64,000 nucleotides of DNA, taken from the NCBI GenBank assembly GCA_018389105.1, contig JACATO010000989.1:434001-498000 (forward strand), written 5' to 3'. The notes beneath the pieces were generated by a model. The model saw only the letters and a program-made list of their open reading frames with translations, had not been told where the DNA came from and made no database searches. Below are positions 1-12,542 of the stretch, one piece after another (position 1 is the first letter of the stretch; each line of letters begins with the position of its first letter). Both the position numbers and the translations under genes were made by a program. The DNA is from Nautilus pompilius (Eukaryota > Mollusca > Cephalopoda > Nautilida > Nautilidae).

Positions 1-3000
1 CATATTAAAAAAAAGTATTATCGTGGGTTTACATTGGAACTTTGCATAAAACGTTTTCATCACCATTTTTGATGAATATTTAATACAATTTCAGCATCTT
101 AGCAATTGAAATGCAAAATTATTGAATAATGTGGTTAGAACATCTTTACAGTTGTCCTTTGTGAAAAATTGTATAAATGATTTTGAAAAATGTGCATGGT
201 GTTTGTAGAAGAACAGACAAGTGTTTGTCACCAAGTTATCTCCAGGACAAGAAATTTGATGTGTAAAAAAAATTCCTGTAACAGCCTTTAGCATAGCCAC
301 TGGGGATTTTTTTAGCATGAAATAACCCAACAAGTAAGAGTTTCTCCATCTGCAGTAAATAAGAGAATTGCAAGGAGTGCATGTAGTCAACAACAGAAAT
401 GGTGTGGAAGGAAGATGATAGTGCAGTTAATTAGAAAATCTAAACTGAATTGCTTTATTACCAGCATTCAATTGGTGACTGACTGCATTTCTGTTGCAAA
501 ATGTTCATTCTACAAGGCAATCATCAAAAGGCCATTGAAGGAGGTTGAATTGATTAATTCTGCTTGAAAGCCTCTCCTTATGCATGGAAATAAGAAAAAA
601 ATATGGAGGGTTAATTGAGCAATCAGGGTTAGGGTTAGTGCAAGATGCAGATGAAAACCAGTGTGCAGATGTTTTTAAATGTATGGGCTTTCTAAAAGCT
701 ATAGGCATATATACATGTAACTATATGCAATGATAAATTGACTTTATACTAAATATATGATATCCTTAAGGTGTCCACAATTATGGCTGCCAGTTTACAT
801 GTACTGCAAATGCTGTACACCTTCATTAACAAGCAACATTTTTCATATATAATGACAAGTGATTTCAGATTATGTAAAATTTGATTATTTTTGGCTATGG
901 TGTTACACAAGACTATGGAACAGTTAAGATACTTGCTTTTCATGCCAGAGATGTAGCTGCTACTTTAAAACTGAAAGTTTGACGCTTACTAGGGTTCAAG
1001 ATGGTGAGGAAGGGTGTCAGCCACACAACCCCACCTCATTATGCTATGGTCAGGCTGAAGTGTTTTTTTTTTAATTGGTCCCTTAGCCATTATTCCTCTA
1101 AGTAGAGGGCAATCTCAATAATTATACATGAATACATGCCCAATGATGGTCCTTGTGGGACATCGGAATGTAGTGGTTCTGTTTTTTTAAATGTTATCCT
1201 AACCACTCAAATGTTCTCACATGATAGAAGAATGCAAGACCCAGAGAGCTCTTAACTGCCAAACCTGGCTAGGGTTCTAGTAATTTATGCACAATGTTTT
1301 TTGGTTGAATACCTTTATATTTTTCCTGTACTTGTATGATTTCTAGCATCATTATAGGAGTTTCTTATAATAATGTTTCTCTGAACCAGACTTTGCGGCA
1401 TCATAATGTACCAAAATTGTTGGAACTCAGCGTACACTCTATTATGTGAAAGAAAAAAAATGACGACAATATTCTTAGCTTCCACACAACACTGTACTTT
1501 ATTGCTGGGCAAGCTAATGTAATCTGTTATGATGCTGGTTTAGAACAACAATCCTAAAAGTCCTAAAATCAGTTTCATGAAAGTAGCAGAGTTAATCTCA
1601 TTTATCAGATCCACTAAAAGTATTAGTCATTTGCAGAGCAGCAGAAAGCCTATCAACTTACATAAAGACCCATGTCCCTTTAACCCATCTATAATTTACA
1701 AACTTTCCATGGATTTGTGTTTGTATGCGGGTGAAATCTGGTGGCTTTACTTTGAATAAATTGCTGTAAGGTGAAATATTAAGTGTAAAGGCTCTCATAA
1801 TCTTATTCCGTGTTTACTCCATCAGTGTATCAATTTTACTGTGACTTTCAAGTAAGAATTGACTTTTATTCTTGTGTTCGAAGCACAGGGGTGCTTTTGA
1901 AAGAAACCATTAATCTGAAATGAACTTGTCAATCATGCCCATGTTATTTCTAGCTCTGCCTTCCAACTCTACAACACTAGATAATGGCTATTTGGAAGAA
2001 TTATCACTTTGTTGATTGATAAAGTTTACTTACAAGTTGATGAATCAGACTGACACTTATCCCATTGATTATTCATGGAGGACATGGATTAGATGTGAGC
2101 TCGTAGTATCGGCCCACTCCTTATACACTATAACTACAGCAGCAGCACATTTTAATTTACTATGCTGCTTTAGATATTTTAATACAAAATGATAGGCATT
2201 TAATTGATGACTAAAAAAAGGTAAAAACTGAAACTATATGCTATGTAATTAATTTTCATTACTGATATCCATTTTTAAACTAACATTTTATTGTCTATAA
2301 AGTTATATAGAAGGCTCCTTGGTAGTGTTAATGTGAATGTGGTTCTAAGCCATTTTATAATCAGGCAATCAATGGAAGTTTTAAAATGACGAGAGAGTTT
2401 TCTCTAAAAACTTTGAAATCGGAAACGAGAAGTGTACTTTTTTATGAATGTTGATTTGGTTTTATTCGAGTCTAGTATTTGTGCCATTTGAGATATCTAT
2501 GGTAAATAATTCTTAAAAGAACATCTGAAGAGCAGATAGAGCAGCATTCACAAAAATTGCAAAATCTGGTTTAGCCTCTAATGAAATACAGTATTTACAA
2601 AACTTACGTGTTTTCGTACATTGCAGCTTTGAGAGTAAACTGTGGCCGTGCATATACTTTTAATTGTTCTATCAGGATACATTTCGTAAAATCACCTAGT
2701 GTTTTTTTTTTTTTTAAAAGAAAAATCTTCAGTTCACATAGAAAAAAAAAAAGTTTAACTATTTGGTAATGTTTTGTTAACAAAATTGGGTTTTGGCAAA
2801 TGTATAAGATTTAAAATAAAAATTGAAACATTAGATTACTAATTATTTTGTTGAAAATCTCAGTCAACATTGCTTAGTTGGAAGTAATCTGCCATATCAT
2901 TTCTTTGGTAGAAGAAAAGGGTTTATGGAGTTTGTGTGACACACAACGCCAAAATAATATGCCCAAAGCAGTGCGAGCTTCCATCCAGTAGAGTCTTGGT

Positions 3001-3521
3001 TTTGCCATATTATACTATTGCTGTTCAAACTTCATGTGTTCCCTTTAGCCACATCCCCTTTTTTGAGTTCATACAGGGAAGCCACATTGTGTTAAAGATG
3101 TAGATATCTTGAAAAAGGTTCAATGAAGATTTACTAGATGATTAGTAACATTAAAAAAAAACAAGAAGGAAAATGCTCCGCTTGTTTACTTTGGCGTAGA
3201 TATGCTTTCCATTGTAATAGTTGAGTTTATTTTTTTCAAATTTTGTTTGCGAACCAATAACTAAAGGTACCGTTTTTTTTATATTAGTGTCACATCATGT
3301 ATCACTAGTAGTTGTAAGTGCTTCAGAAAATTCCTCAGGTAGGCATCAGGAAATATGTTACACTATTCATCCGGAATACTTTACCAAACTGAGTAATCGA
3401 AGTAGGAAACAAAAGTATTTTTCCTTAAAAAAAAAAACAGACTAAATGTTTTTTTTTGTTTATGTATTGTGGGGTTTGTATTGTTTTTTGTTAGTCTTAA
3501 AATCATTTCTCTCTAACTTTC
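1..3521. other. AT-rich, CpG-poor non-coding sequence (left edge)
   Basis: No open frame here has coding character or convincing splice-site framing. The sequence is AT-rich with homopolymer runs and almost no CpG, like the introns further right. It is probably intronic or upstream sequence of the + strand membrane-protein gene whose first detected exon is at 9812. A short double TTAGGG-like motif occurs near 627 but is not a telomeric array. Confidence 0.5.
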
Positions 3522-3523
3522 TA

Positions 3524-4562
3524 TCAGGTTGTTACAAACGTTTTGTCAGTTTTTTTTGCCCCAACAACGAGACTTCATGTCGCTGCTGAACGTGAAGTTT
3601 ATTAATCAAAGTAAGTTCCATAACAGTCAATACACTTTCTGCCAATGAGTTACCAGTGTATTTATACCATTTTGAAAAAAATCTGGATTTCTGGAGTCGA
3701 TAAACTGTTGGAAGGCAGTTTCAGTTGCTGCTTGATTGGAGAAGGATTTCATACGGAGGAAACTGTTGAGGTGTTTTAAAAGGTGGTGGTCTGTGGGAGA
3801 AATGTCTGGTGAATAGGCTGGGTGAGGGAGAACTTGGTGAGGACGAGCATCGTCGTGGAGCAGGATTGGGCCCCTTTGACTCACCAATGCCGGCTGTCGT
3901 TGGGAGAGTTTCTGATGAACAACGTTTAATTCACAACAGTACCTTTCAGCTGTGATGGTTTCGCTGGGTTTTGTTTCTTGTGACAAGTGAAGAGCAGATC
4001 CCCAATCGACGATTTTGTTGTTGTTCATTCAACTTGAGGCACCTACTTGTCCAGCCTTTTCACCTGGCCGATTGGGAAACAGTTGCAGTGCTTACATCAA
4101 GCTCTCCAGCTACTTCTCGCACTGTTTTTCTTGGATCTGCTTCAACTGAGGCTTTCAGACAGTCGTCATGATTGCTGGAAGGCCGTCTGTTAAATTCCCT
4201 ATCTTCGAGACTCACATTTCCTGATTCAAAACTTTCAAACCATCATTGTACTGTTCACTCATTTGCTGTGTCCTTGTCCATTGCTGGCTTAATGTTACGA
4301 GTTGCCTCGCTCGCCTTGTGACCCAGTTTGAACTCGTGAGGCAAAATGGCACATATAACTTTCCTTATCCATGCTTTACTCAGAACCCTGAAACAAATAT
4401 CCATTTTATGATTTTTAGAAAGGTAGGTTCTGCGTAATATCTGCCAAAGCACACGCTACAAAACGATAGACAACTTGGCTACATACACCTTCACAAGCAT
4501 GCAAAAAAATGAACCCAAATTAACATAATATAAAAACCGACAAAACTTTCGTAATGATCTAA
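3524..4562 (-). mobile_element. mariner transposon, internally deleted copy
   Basis: The ends carry imperfect inverted repeats of about 30 bp: left starts TCAGGTTGTTACAAACG, and the right end read in reverse starts TTAGATCATTACGAAAG. Both are flanked by TA, the Tc1/mariner target. Copy 20204-21413 has the same ends. At about 1.04 kb it is shorter than that 1.21-kb copy because of two internal gaps, near 3838 (about 30 bp) and near 3951-3966 (about 150 bp). It lies in the CpG-poor domain, probably in an intron or 5' flank of the membrane-protein gene. Confidence 0.88.
3602..4404 (-). pseudogene. mariner transposase pseudogene (copy 1)
   Basis: The reading frame starts MDICFRVLSKAW (4404) and runs into a helix-turn-helix-like segment with HKASEATRNI, typical of the mariner DNA-binding domain. 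The C-terminal part keeps the catalytic-domain motifs GPILLHDDARPH and YSPDISPTDHH, which hold the second and third aspartates of the mariner D,D34D triad, and ends near THWQKVY. The frame is broken several times and parts of the catalytic core are deleted, so it cannot encode a working transposase. The family is mariner (SETMAR-type transposase domain). The identification is strong; the exact subfamily is not resolved. Confidence 0.87.
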
Positions 4563-4564
4563 TA

Positions 4565-6757
4565 GACTGAAAGCATCAGTATACATATTTTTCAGAATTC
4601 TTTGCTGTTTCATTTTCTAATACCTGATTGCCCTGTTTTTTTGGATTTAGTTTGTCACATTCTCAAATTTGCTGCTAAGATGCATTGACCAGGTTGAAGT
4701 CTAAATACCCATAAAGCCTGAAAGGTCGTGATTTTCAATTTACTCACTGTTTTAATTAGTGATGTGCTTGTTATCGAATCTCTACGTGCAGCAAGTGTCG
4801 TCACAAGCAGGAAAATAAATAGGTCTAAAGGGCTTGCCATTTTCTCCTTATGTACATAAAACTTCATGTGTCCAAATATTATTCAGTTAAACCAATATCT
4901 GAACAATAAAAATTTGCTGATGAAAATTAAAGAATGAAATACAACCAGGATATTTTCTCAGTTCACACAAACTTTGAGAACCTGTGATATATTGAAACAT
5001 TCTGCCAATATATTTAGATAAAGGAAGGAAAAAAAACCAAATGAAGATGTATGCAGATATTCAGGCTTTGATTCCAACCATCTTTTAAATGTTTTTCAGA
5101 GATGATGATGATTGCAAAACTTTATTTACATCATGGAATGTTTCTTGGAAATTCCAATATAAGCAAACAGCATAACACTAAAATTTGATTTCATGACACT
5201 GAAAGCCTCTCCACTGTTTTTATGTATTTACTAATTCTTAGTAAAATTATCTGCAATTTCAAGTAATTGTTTGAAACACTGATAAGCTGATTGATCAAGC
5301 TGCCAGTTCTACAGAAATAAAAGGGAAAATGCAGATCCTCAATAACTAAAACAAAACCAAAAAAAAAACTGCTGTTATAAAGAGAGAGAGAGACAGAGGA
5401 TGTTTTACCTTGCCCCTACTACCCAACCCAGGCATGAAGATGAAGATGATCCTTTGCTATAGTGGAAAGGAAATATTCTCCAAAACTAACAAGGCTGCCA
5501 CGATCTTCTGGTGAATGATTGGCTTTTTTTAGCATCAACAGTCACAGAGCCAGCAAGGAACCGCTGCCTCAATCCAGAAAGTGGTGGAAAGTTGATGCAT
5601 CAAAAAAAAACTTTGTATTTAGATTCTCATTGTTTTTTAATTTTGAATCTGTGTTTGAAGACAAGTATTACTTTTATTATTCTAACACGGAACTCTTCAA
5701 GCTTTTGATTTCAAGTCGGGCATTGTAATATTTTTAACAGCCGTTAGAAGTTCTGTTGGACTTTGAATTACTACTTATACTTTGGCCATCGCTTAGTTAT
5801 GTGCAGCAGCACTTATCCTGGCTTTAGTGGAGCGGGGATATTACACACGCGTGTATGCACTGAAATGTATATAGGATATACATGTGTGGCATTGGTGGTG
5901 ATTGGATGAATCCTTAGGGATGTACTATCTTTGTCCCTCCCTCCCCCATCTGCAAGCAAGATCAATACCCCTGGTTATGTGTTAATCTGAATAAACTGAT
6001 TTGTGGATAAAACTTTGTAATGTGGTATGGAAAACAGAGAAATGTTTTAGTTCTTTCTGACTAAAGAAAATAATTTTCTGTTATGAAACCTAATAATTGG
6101 CTGATTAATTGTCAATAATTATTTAATTGATTAATTGGCATATCTCTATTTTTATCCCTCTGTATACCACCTAGGATGCATTTGCATCCTGCTATCTTTC
6201 AAATCTGTATTGCTTAGCACAAGTTAAGCCTTAGGGCTATGACACTCAGTACCTTCCTCAATAATATAATCCTATGTAATGGGAAATCTGTTAATTAAAT
6301 TTGCAACCAAAATGTACCCCAGGAATATGAGGAAGATTAAAAACTAGTAGTGTGTAAAGGGTTAATTGCTTACTGTTTGATGGTTATTGTAATTCTGATT
6401 TTTAGTATGCTAAAACAATTATGACAAACAAGCTCTTTTTACATTTTTGGGAGACCGCTTGTGGTTTAGCCTAAAATATATTATTGGGATCTTACCTCTG
6501 ATACATCCATGACTGAAAAAAAAGTCTTGTTTATGTATATGTCCAATACATTAGATGACTAGCTTTTGAAAAAAGAATAAATGCTGCTACTGCTAGCCTA
6601 TATTTTCATCAGGTCTACGTAAATTGGTTGATATTTCTTTACATTTTGTACTTTACTGGCTATCCACATCCACATGGTGCTTGGCCAAAATTCTTTTGGT
6701 TTTTTTTTTTTAAAAAAACTGATTGTTATGGTTTATATTTGCAACTGAGCAACAGCC
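4565..6757. other. CpG-poor non-coding sequence
   Basis: AT-rich sequence with no coding signal that I trust. It has a short GA run near 5384 and ordinary homopolymers. It resembles the flanking intronic sequence. Confidence 0.45.
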
Positions 6758-6840
6758 AGTGGCCAAGTTGTTAGATTACTGGACTACCAAAGTTTGAGAG
6801 CCCATCCCTCAAGTTCCATCCCAAGTCACCTTGGTTTGGC
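6758..6840 (+). repeat. decayed tRNA-derived SINE head
   Basis: An A-box-like segment (TGGCCAAGTTGTTAG, 6760-6774) is followed about 50 bp later by a B-box-like segment (AAGTTCCATCCC, 6811-6822). Order and spacing fit an internal RNA polymerase III promoter from a Ser/Leu-type tRNA. CpG positions expected in the boxes are TpG or CpA, as for an old copy in methylated DNA. The body and 3' end of the element cannot be delimited. Confidence 0.45.
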
Positions 6841-9811
6841 ATACCCCTCTGGAATGGCTTTTTATCACTTTTTACATTTATAAATGAGGTCTAGTATGAA
6901 TTTCTATGCTGAAGTTGGCAATGCCAGGTCTTTATGGTACAGGATAACTGGTTCTATGTTTCCTTGCCATCCCTTGCAGAGACTGGTGAACAAAATAATA
7001 TATTTGAAATAGTCCATGAACTATTTTGATCCATATTTGTAATACCAGATTCTTTCTAGTGTTCCAGGTTTTTTGGCATACTTTTCATGCTGCTTTTGGA
7101 AAATCATTGGCTTTTCACCAGATTTGTGCTGTCTCTGATTTGTTGAAATAAACATTGTAATTTCTTTATTCTCACAGATGCTGCCACTCTGTGTTCTTTT
7201 AAGGAAGAAAAATTGTAAACTGACACTATAAAGTCAGATTTGGAACCCGAGAAATTCATTTTATTATAATATGATACTATAGGATGTTCACATTTAGTGG
7301 ATGCATTTTCTGTTTGACAAATATAAAGTGACAGAGAGATTTATAAGATGGCATAATCTTTATTGTCATCCATTTATAAAGTACCCGTGTGTCTGCTGCC
7401 ATTTTGCTTTTTTATTTTAGTTTATAATCTTTCTTTTTTTAATATTTTTCAATAGTAAGAATTATTTATAGGGTAGAATCATAAACTATTTAAAAATGAT
7501 GTTTAACTGAAAAATATAGGCAAGTAAATCACTTTACTGTGCTATAGAGACAGAATGTGTAAACAGAATTCCAGAGAATTATCAGACAAAAATTAAAAGC
7601 AAAAAACTTTGTTCTCATGCAATGGAACCAAGGATGACATATAAAAGAAATTGGAGATGGTACAAAACAGGACAAAATTAAAATGCTAATTAATACAACT
7701 TTGAGAAACTCAAACATCACCAGTTAAAGGATAAAATCAGCACAACTACATATGTCTGTGTAATTTAGATTTTTAATAAAACTTCTTAGTCAGCTATGTC
7801 TGGTTGGTGTAGGATTGGAATATGACTTTTTGCCTATTCATCTGAGATTTTCTCATAATTACCTCATGATGGTAGTTCAAACTGATAGAGGTTGTCCTGC
7901 ATCTGTCTGCCTGCCTTATCTGATATTACCTCTAAATCTTCAGTCATCACAACTGAGTATCACTCATTGATATGTATGTTTCATCTATACTGTAGCTTGC
8001 TGTTTGTTGTGGTTTGTATTCTGCATATCTTAAAATGTATGCACCTGACTAGCTAAATAAGTTTTGGAACCATCCTAACAAAAAGCTGCTATTACATTTC
8101 TTATGGTCATATTGTCCAGAAGTTGATTAAAGTTTGTTACTGGCTTCACTTTAAGGAAATCTGATTTCAGTTTAATCTAGTTTTTAATGTAGGACTTTCC
8201 TCTTCCTTTTTAAAGCTTTTGAATTATGGTGATTCCTGATTTTGAAATCACAGGATACCACACTTGCTATCATTTAGAAACTTCTTTTATAGCCCCTACA
8301 ATACCAGTGTTTCAGCAAGAGAATTACTCATTCTGAATTACTGATTTCTCCTGTTCTCTGCTGTAACCCGATACCTGACTGCATCTTATATTGAAATATG
8401 ATATCAGTTGTCGCTATTAATTTTGGCAGAAGGTCTATTTTGAACTCTGGTATTTACTGTGCAAATATTTTCATAAATGAAATTGGTTTTGTAGTCATTT
8501 TGTTGATAAATGATATTGGGGTTACTCAACAAGGATTTAGACTTTATTTGTTAAGTGTCTCTGCTGAAACAGTGAGTTTGCAGACTTTATTGATATTAGC
8601 GATAACCAACAGTTTTCCATACAACTTACTGAAATTGCTTTTAATATTCTCTAGTAAAAATAAAATACAAACCTTGCACATCTTTATCATCTGTGTATTT
8701 ATACCTTTCAGTATTAAAAGTTTTAGTATATGGAGTGGAGTATAGAATAGAATGGTATTATCATTTGTATTGTGCTTTCAGGTTTTTCTCTGCAGGCTCT
8801 ATGCTAATTAGCAATGTCATGTTTGATGATCCGATATTTTAAAAATATATACACTCTTGAGGTAACTCACTTTGCTTAAAAAGTAAAAATGCTTGTTTTT
8901 TAGCCGAAGCTTTGAAATCTTAAACAATTTTCTTCTCATATAGGATCTCATAAATATTTGGGGAAATTTCAGGACATTGTAAATACCCAAATTTGTAGAT
9001 AACCTTTAGCTTTTCATGAAGCATCCCTCTTGAAGTAAATACTCAAACAAGCCAGGCTACACTAGAAAGACGGCTGATTCTTGGAGAAAAGTACAAACAT
9101 ACATTTAAACCTGTTGTTTCATGAAATGATTTATCTTCTTTCAGATGTTTTCTCAGCTGCTATTAGAAACTGAATTTTGTTTCTCAAAGTTTTGTAAATG
9201 ATAATTCCTAACTCAAGAGATAAAGGTTTTTTTTTTTTGCAGCAAAATCTCAGCAGAAGGCTGTAGTTATCTCCTGCAAGATTCTGCTAAGAGCAAGACA
9301 AAGCTCTGTTGATAATAACTTCAGGCCAACTTTTCAGAATTCACATTTTAAAACTGATTTCCTCTTTGATCTTGTAAATTATTCCAGTCCAAATTCAACT
9401 TTTTAGGCATTTGTCTTTAAAAATGAATGGACTGCATAAGAGTTTTAGCCTTCAACCATGTATCCTCCTGCAGATCACAGATGCAGAATTAACCCTTGAG
9501 ATACTGGTGGCAATATGTTCAATGTACCATCAGCATTTCAATTTTACAATTTTTTTGTTGCTATTTATGGTGAAAAGCTCTTTCATGACATTGTCAACCA
9601 TCTCTTGGTGTAGTATTTATAGTTTTGCTACCCAACTCAATTTATCTGCACTTTTAGCCTTCGTATCGGTATCTGTTATTTTAGCAGTGAAATTCACGAC
9701 TTGACTTTTACCACTGGCGCTAACATTTAAGAACTTTAACTCTTCAACATTCCATACACACAGCTGACAATGTGTAATATTTAGACAAAGTTTTATTCTT
9801 GTTTGTTTCAG
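6841..9811. other. CpG-poor intronic sequence
   Basis: No supported exon. The open frame at 8398-8745 (115 codons) is AT-driven, without recognisable domains or splice signals. The sequence ends in a good acceptor (TTGTTTGTTTCAG) at 9811, so at least its right part is an intron of the + strand gene. Confidence 0.5.
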
Positions 9812-10008
9812 TTTCTGCCACCAACTTCTGAACAGCTGATTGAATTTCTCACAACCTATTTTGTGTTTCCCTACTGGGTTTTGGCAATATTCACCTTAGA
9901 CTGGACAGGTGTTCACTACTGGACATCTCGCTTTGTCCTCCTGAACTGTTTCCTGATGACCTTGCTAGAAGCAGCTAACGTGAATCTTCTGAAGAGTGGT
10001 GGCTGGCA
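9812..10008 (+). CDS. multi-pass membrane protein, exon A (partial gene)
   Basis: The exon is bounded by an acceptor (TTTGTTTCAG before 9812) and a consensus donor (GTAAGT at 10009). It is open in phase 0 and ends two bases into a codon that exon B completes as Gln. It encodes 65 full residues starting FLPPTSEQLIEF, with hydrophobic segments at about residues 13-29 (YFVFPYWVLAIFTL) and 41-57 (FVLLNCFLMTLLEAANV). These suggest two membrane helices joined by a loop rich in Trp and His. I do not recognise the family; all I can state is an integral membrane protein. The upstream exon that should end in phase 0 was not found. Codon content and low CpG match exons B and C. Confidence 0.75.
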
Positions 10009-10638
10009 GTAAGTAGTACACAGCACTCTCAACTTTTCAATGACTGCTTTCTCAGACCAGCTTAAATATCAAAAGATTCCTTCAATCTCTATTCTATTTC
10101 TTCTTCAAATAGCTAAGGAAATAATAGCTTTGCTAGCTCTATATTGTATTGTGAAGGATGCATTATGTAATTATGCTTGTTTTCTAGAGTTGTTAAAATG
10201 ATCAATGGTGAACCGAGTGAATACGTATTGTTGTGAGTTGTAATGTCGATGGGTGGTGGTAGAACAGCTTGCCAGTGACATTGTTTTGTGTGAAAAAAAA
10301 AGAGATAAAACTTGATAATTCTACAATTTCAATTAGTGCTCAGAATCTCTACTACCAATTTAACTTCCTCAACCCCCCTTTTTGATACTGAGAGGTGGAT
10401 TTTTTTCAAATTATTTATGCATCTTTAAATTCCAGAGTCTTTTCAGTAAATTGTCTTTGCTTTTCTTTTCTTTTTTTCTTTTGATTAAACATCAACCCTG
10501 AACTAAGCTGTAAATGACCATACAAATAGTTTGTTGGATCCCCGAAATTCTTGCCTAAGTGGATGTCGTGTTTTGAAGCATAGAAAAACCAAGACTATAT
10601 CACAGACTTCTCATGCTATTGCTGTGTTGTCTCTTCAG

Positions 10639-10755
10639 GTCTGTCAAACAGTCAGTGAAGAGGCACTTGGAGGTCCAGTTCTTATACAGTATCTGCATCT
10701 TGCTGTACCCAGTCATTCCATCAATTGTCTATGACTCTGCCTTTTATATGGCTTT
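10639..10755 (+). CDS. multi-pass membrane protein, exon B
   Basis: The acceptor is pyrimidine-rich (TGTTGTCTCTTCAG before 10639) and the donor is GTATGT at 10756. The first base completes the split Gln codon of exon A and the last two bases pair with the first base of exon C to give Leu, so phases match on both sides. It encodes a basic segment (SVKQSVKRHLEVQ, continuous residues 67-79) then a hydrophobic stretch at about residues 80-111, probably one long or two short helices broken by two prolines (LLYPVIPSIVYD). The basic segment before the helix may mark the cytosolic side. A long CT tract begins about 110 bp after the donor. Confidence 0.75.
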
Positions 10756-11079
10756 GTATGTTTCACCATTTTTAAACATAGAAAGTTTGTACAAAATACT
10801 GAAGAACTGATTGTTTGATGTTACATTTAAAAAAAAAAAAAACATAATAAATGGGTGACTTTACTCTCTCTCTCATCTCTCTCTCCCTCTCATCTCGCTC
10901 TCTCAGCTCCTCATTCTCTCTGCTCTCATCTCTCTCGCTATCTCTCTCTCTCTTCTCTCTCAATCTCTCTCTCTTCTCTCATCTCTCTCTCTCGTCTCTC
11001 TCTCATCTCGCTTCTCCTCTCTCTCTCTCTCATCTCTCTCTCATCTCATCTCTATCTCATCTCTCTCTCTCGATCTCTC

Positions 11080-11140
<61 letters not shown>

Positions 11141-12504
11141 TCTCCTCTCTCTCCTATCTCCTCTCCCTCCTCTCTCCTCTCTCTCTCTCTTTTTTTTTTA
11201 AAAATAAATTTTGATTTGCAGGCCTGGAGAAATAACCAATTCAAATGTAAATATATAGCTGTCCTGCAAAAATTCTTGTGGAGTTGTAGAGATCTACAGA
11301 TATTTAGCATCTCTGATATCGGTATTATCTCAGAATTCCCATACCCAAATAATAGTTACCAAAGGTTGCCACATAGGCATAAATTGTTTTTAAAAAAAAA
11401 AACACACACAAACAAAACAAACAGGAGATCTCAGAGAGGGTACGGAGTCTGATTAGAAATGGATTAGGACATATCTTGTTGCATGTTTTGATAATTAAAG
11501 AGAAAGGTTAAAAAAGAAACAGCAATTTTCTTTAAAAAAACAAATGGCGAGTAAGGAAGAGCTTTGTATATTCCTTAGAAACAAAATTTTTTAAAATGTC
11601 TTAATTTTAGGCTTTTGAATCTCTTTGTTTTTCATCCTTTATCAAAATGATAAATTAATAGTTAATGAAAAATAACACTGATAGAACTGTTTACTTTGTT
11701 GATGGTTGAGCTCACTTTTAGTTAATTGAAAAATGCTATCCACCATTTCAGATATGAGTGACAGTAATTTTTTTTATGGCTATTCCTAAAATGGAAGTAA
11801 TGTTTAGTGCACTTACAAAGCATTTAAATATTGTTTTAATAGAATTTTGGGTCTAAGAAAATGTTCCAATTTTTTTTTAGAAGATTGTTTAGCCAAAGAA
11901 GTGTTTTTAAGTATATTTTTCATAAACAGATAATAGTAATAATATACATACATGAGATTTAATTTTTAAGGAAACAATTAAAATCAAAAGCACTTTGCTT
12001 GCAAAATAAGTTTCATATAGTTTTAGAAAAATATATACTGATTACAGTGAAGATGATGAGTATATAGGGTATAATAACAAAAAAAAATAATCCATATTGC
12101 CTCTGCTGAGTGTTATCACATCATTAAATAATGATGTGAGATGGTAGGGAACTGCAGGAATAGAAAAATTCATTTGTTGTCATTAAGTAATTTGGATGAC
12201 TCAGATCTATGTATTTTATATAATGTGTGTGTGTGTGTGAGAGTTTGACTTTTCAAGCTAAATTAAGAAATAAATGGTTTCTATTCATTTTAATTTGTAT
12301 GAGACCTTTGCTTATTTGTGTTGTATCAGCCCTGTTTTGCTAGTAAGCTCTTATTTAATACAGACCTAGTGCAAAGAGCAGGGGTTCAGAATTATTTCTT
12401 ATTAATTTAAAATAAATTGATTTATTTACTAACATTTTAAGTATTAGACTAGGCTTTTAATTTTTCTATTTCAATTTTTTTTTTAAGTTTTTTTTACTTG
12501 ACTT

Positions 12505-12542
<38 letters not shown>

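Noticed and set aside
625-645. Telomere-like TTAGGG motif (also near 19745)
   Set aside because: Fewer than three repeats at each site; expected by chance.
10851-11214. Open frames of 89-119 codons on both strands
   Set aside because: They are translations of the CT/GA tract (Ser-Leu or Arg-Glu repeats).
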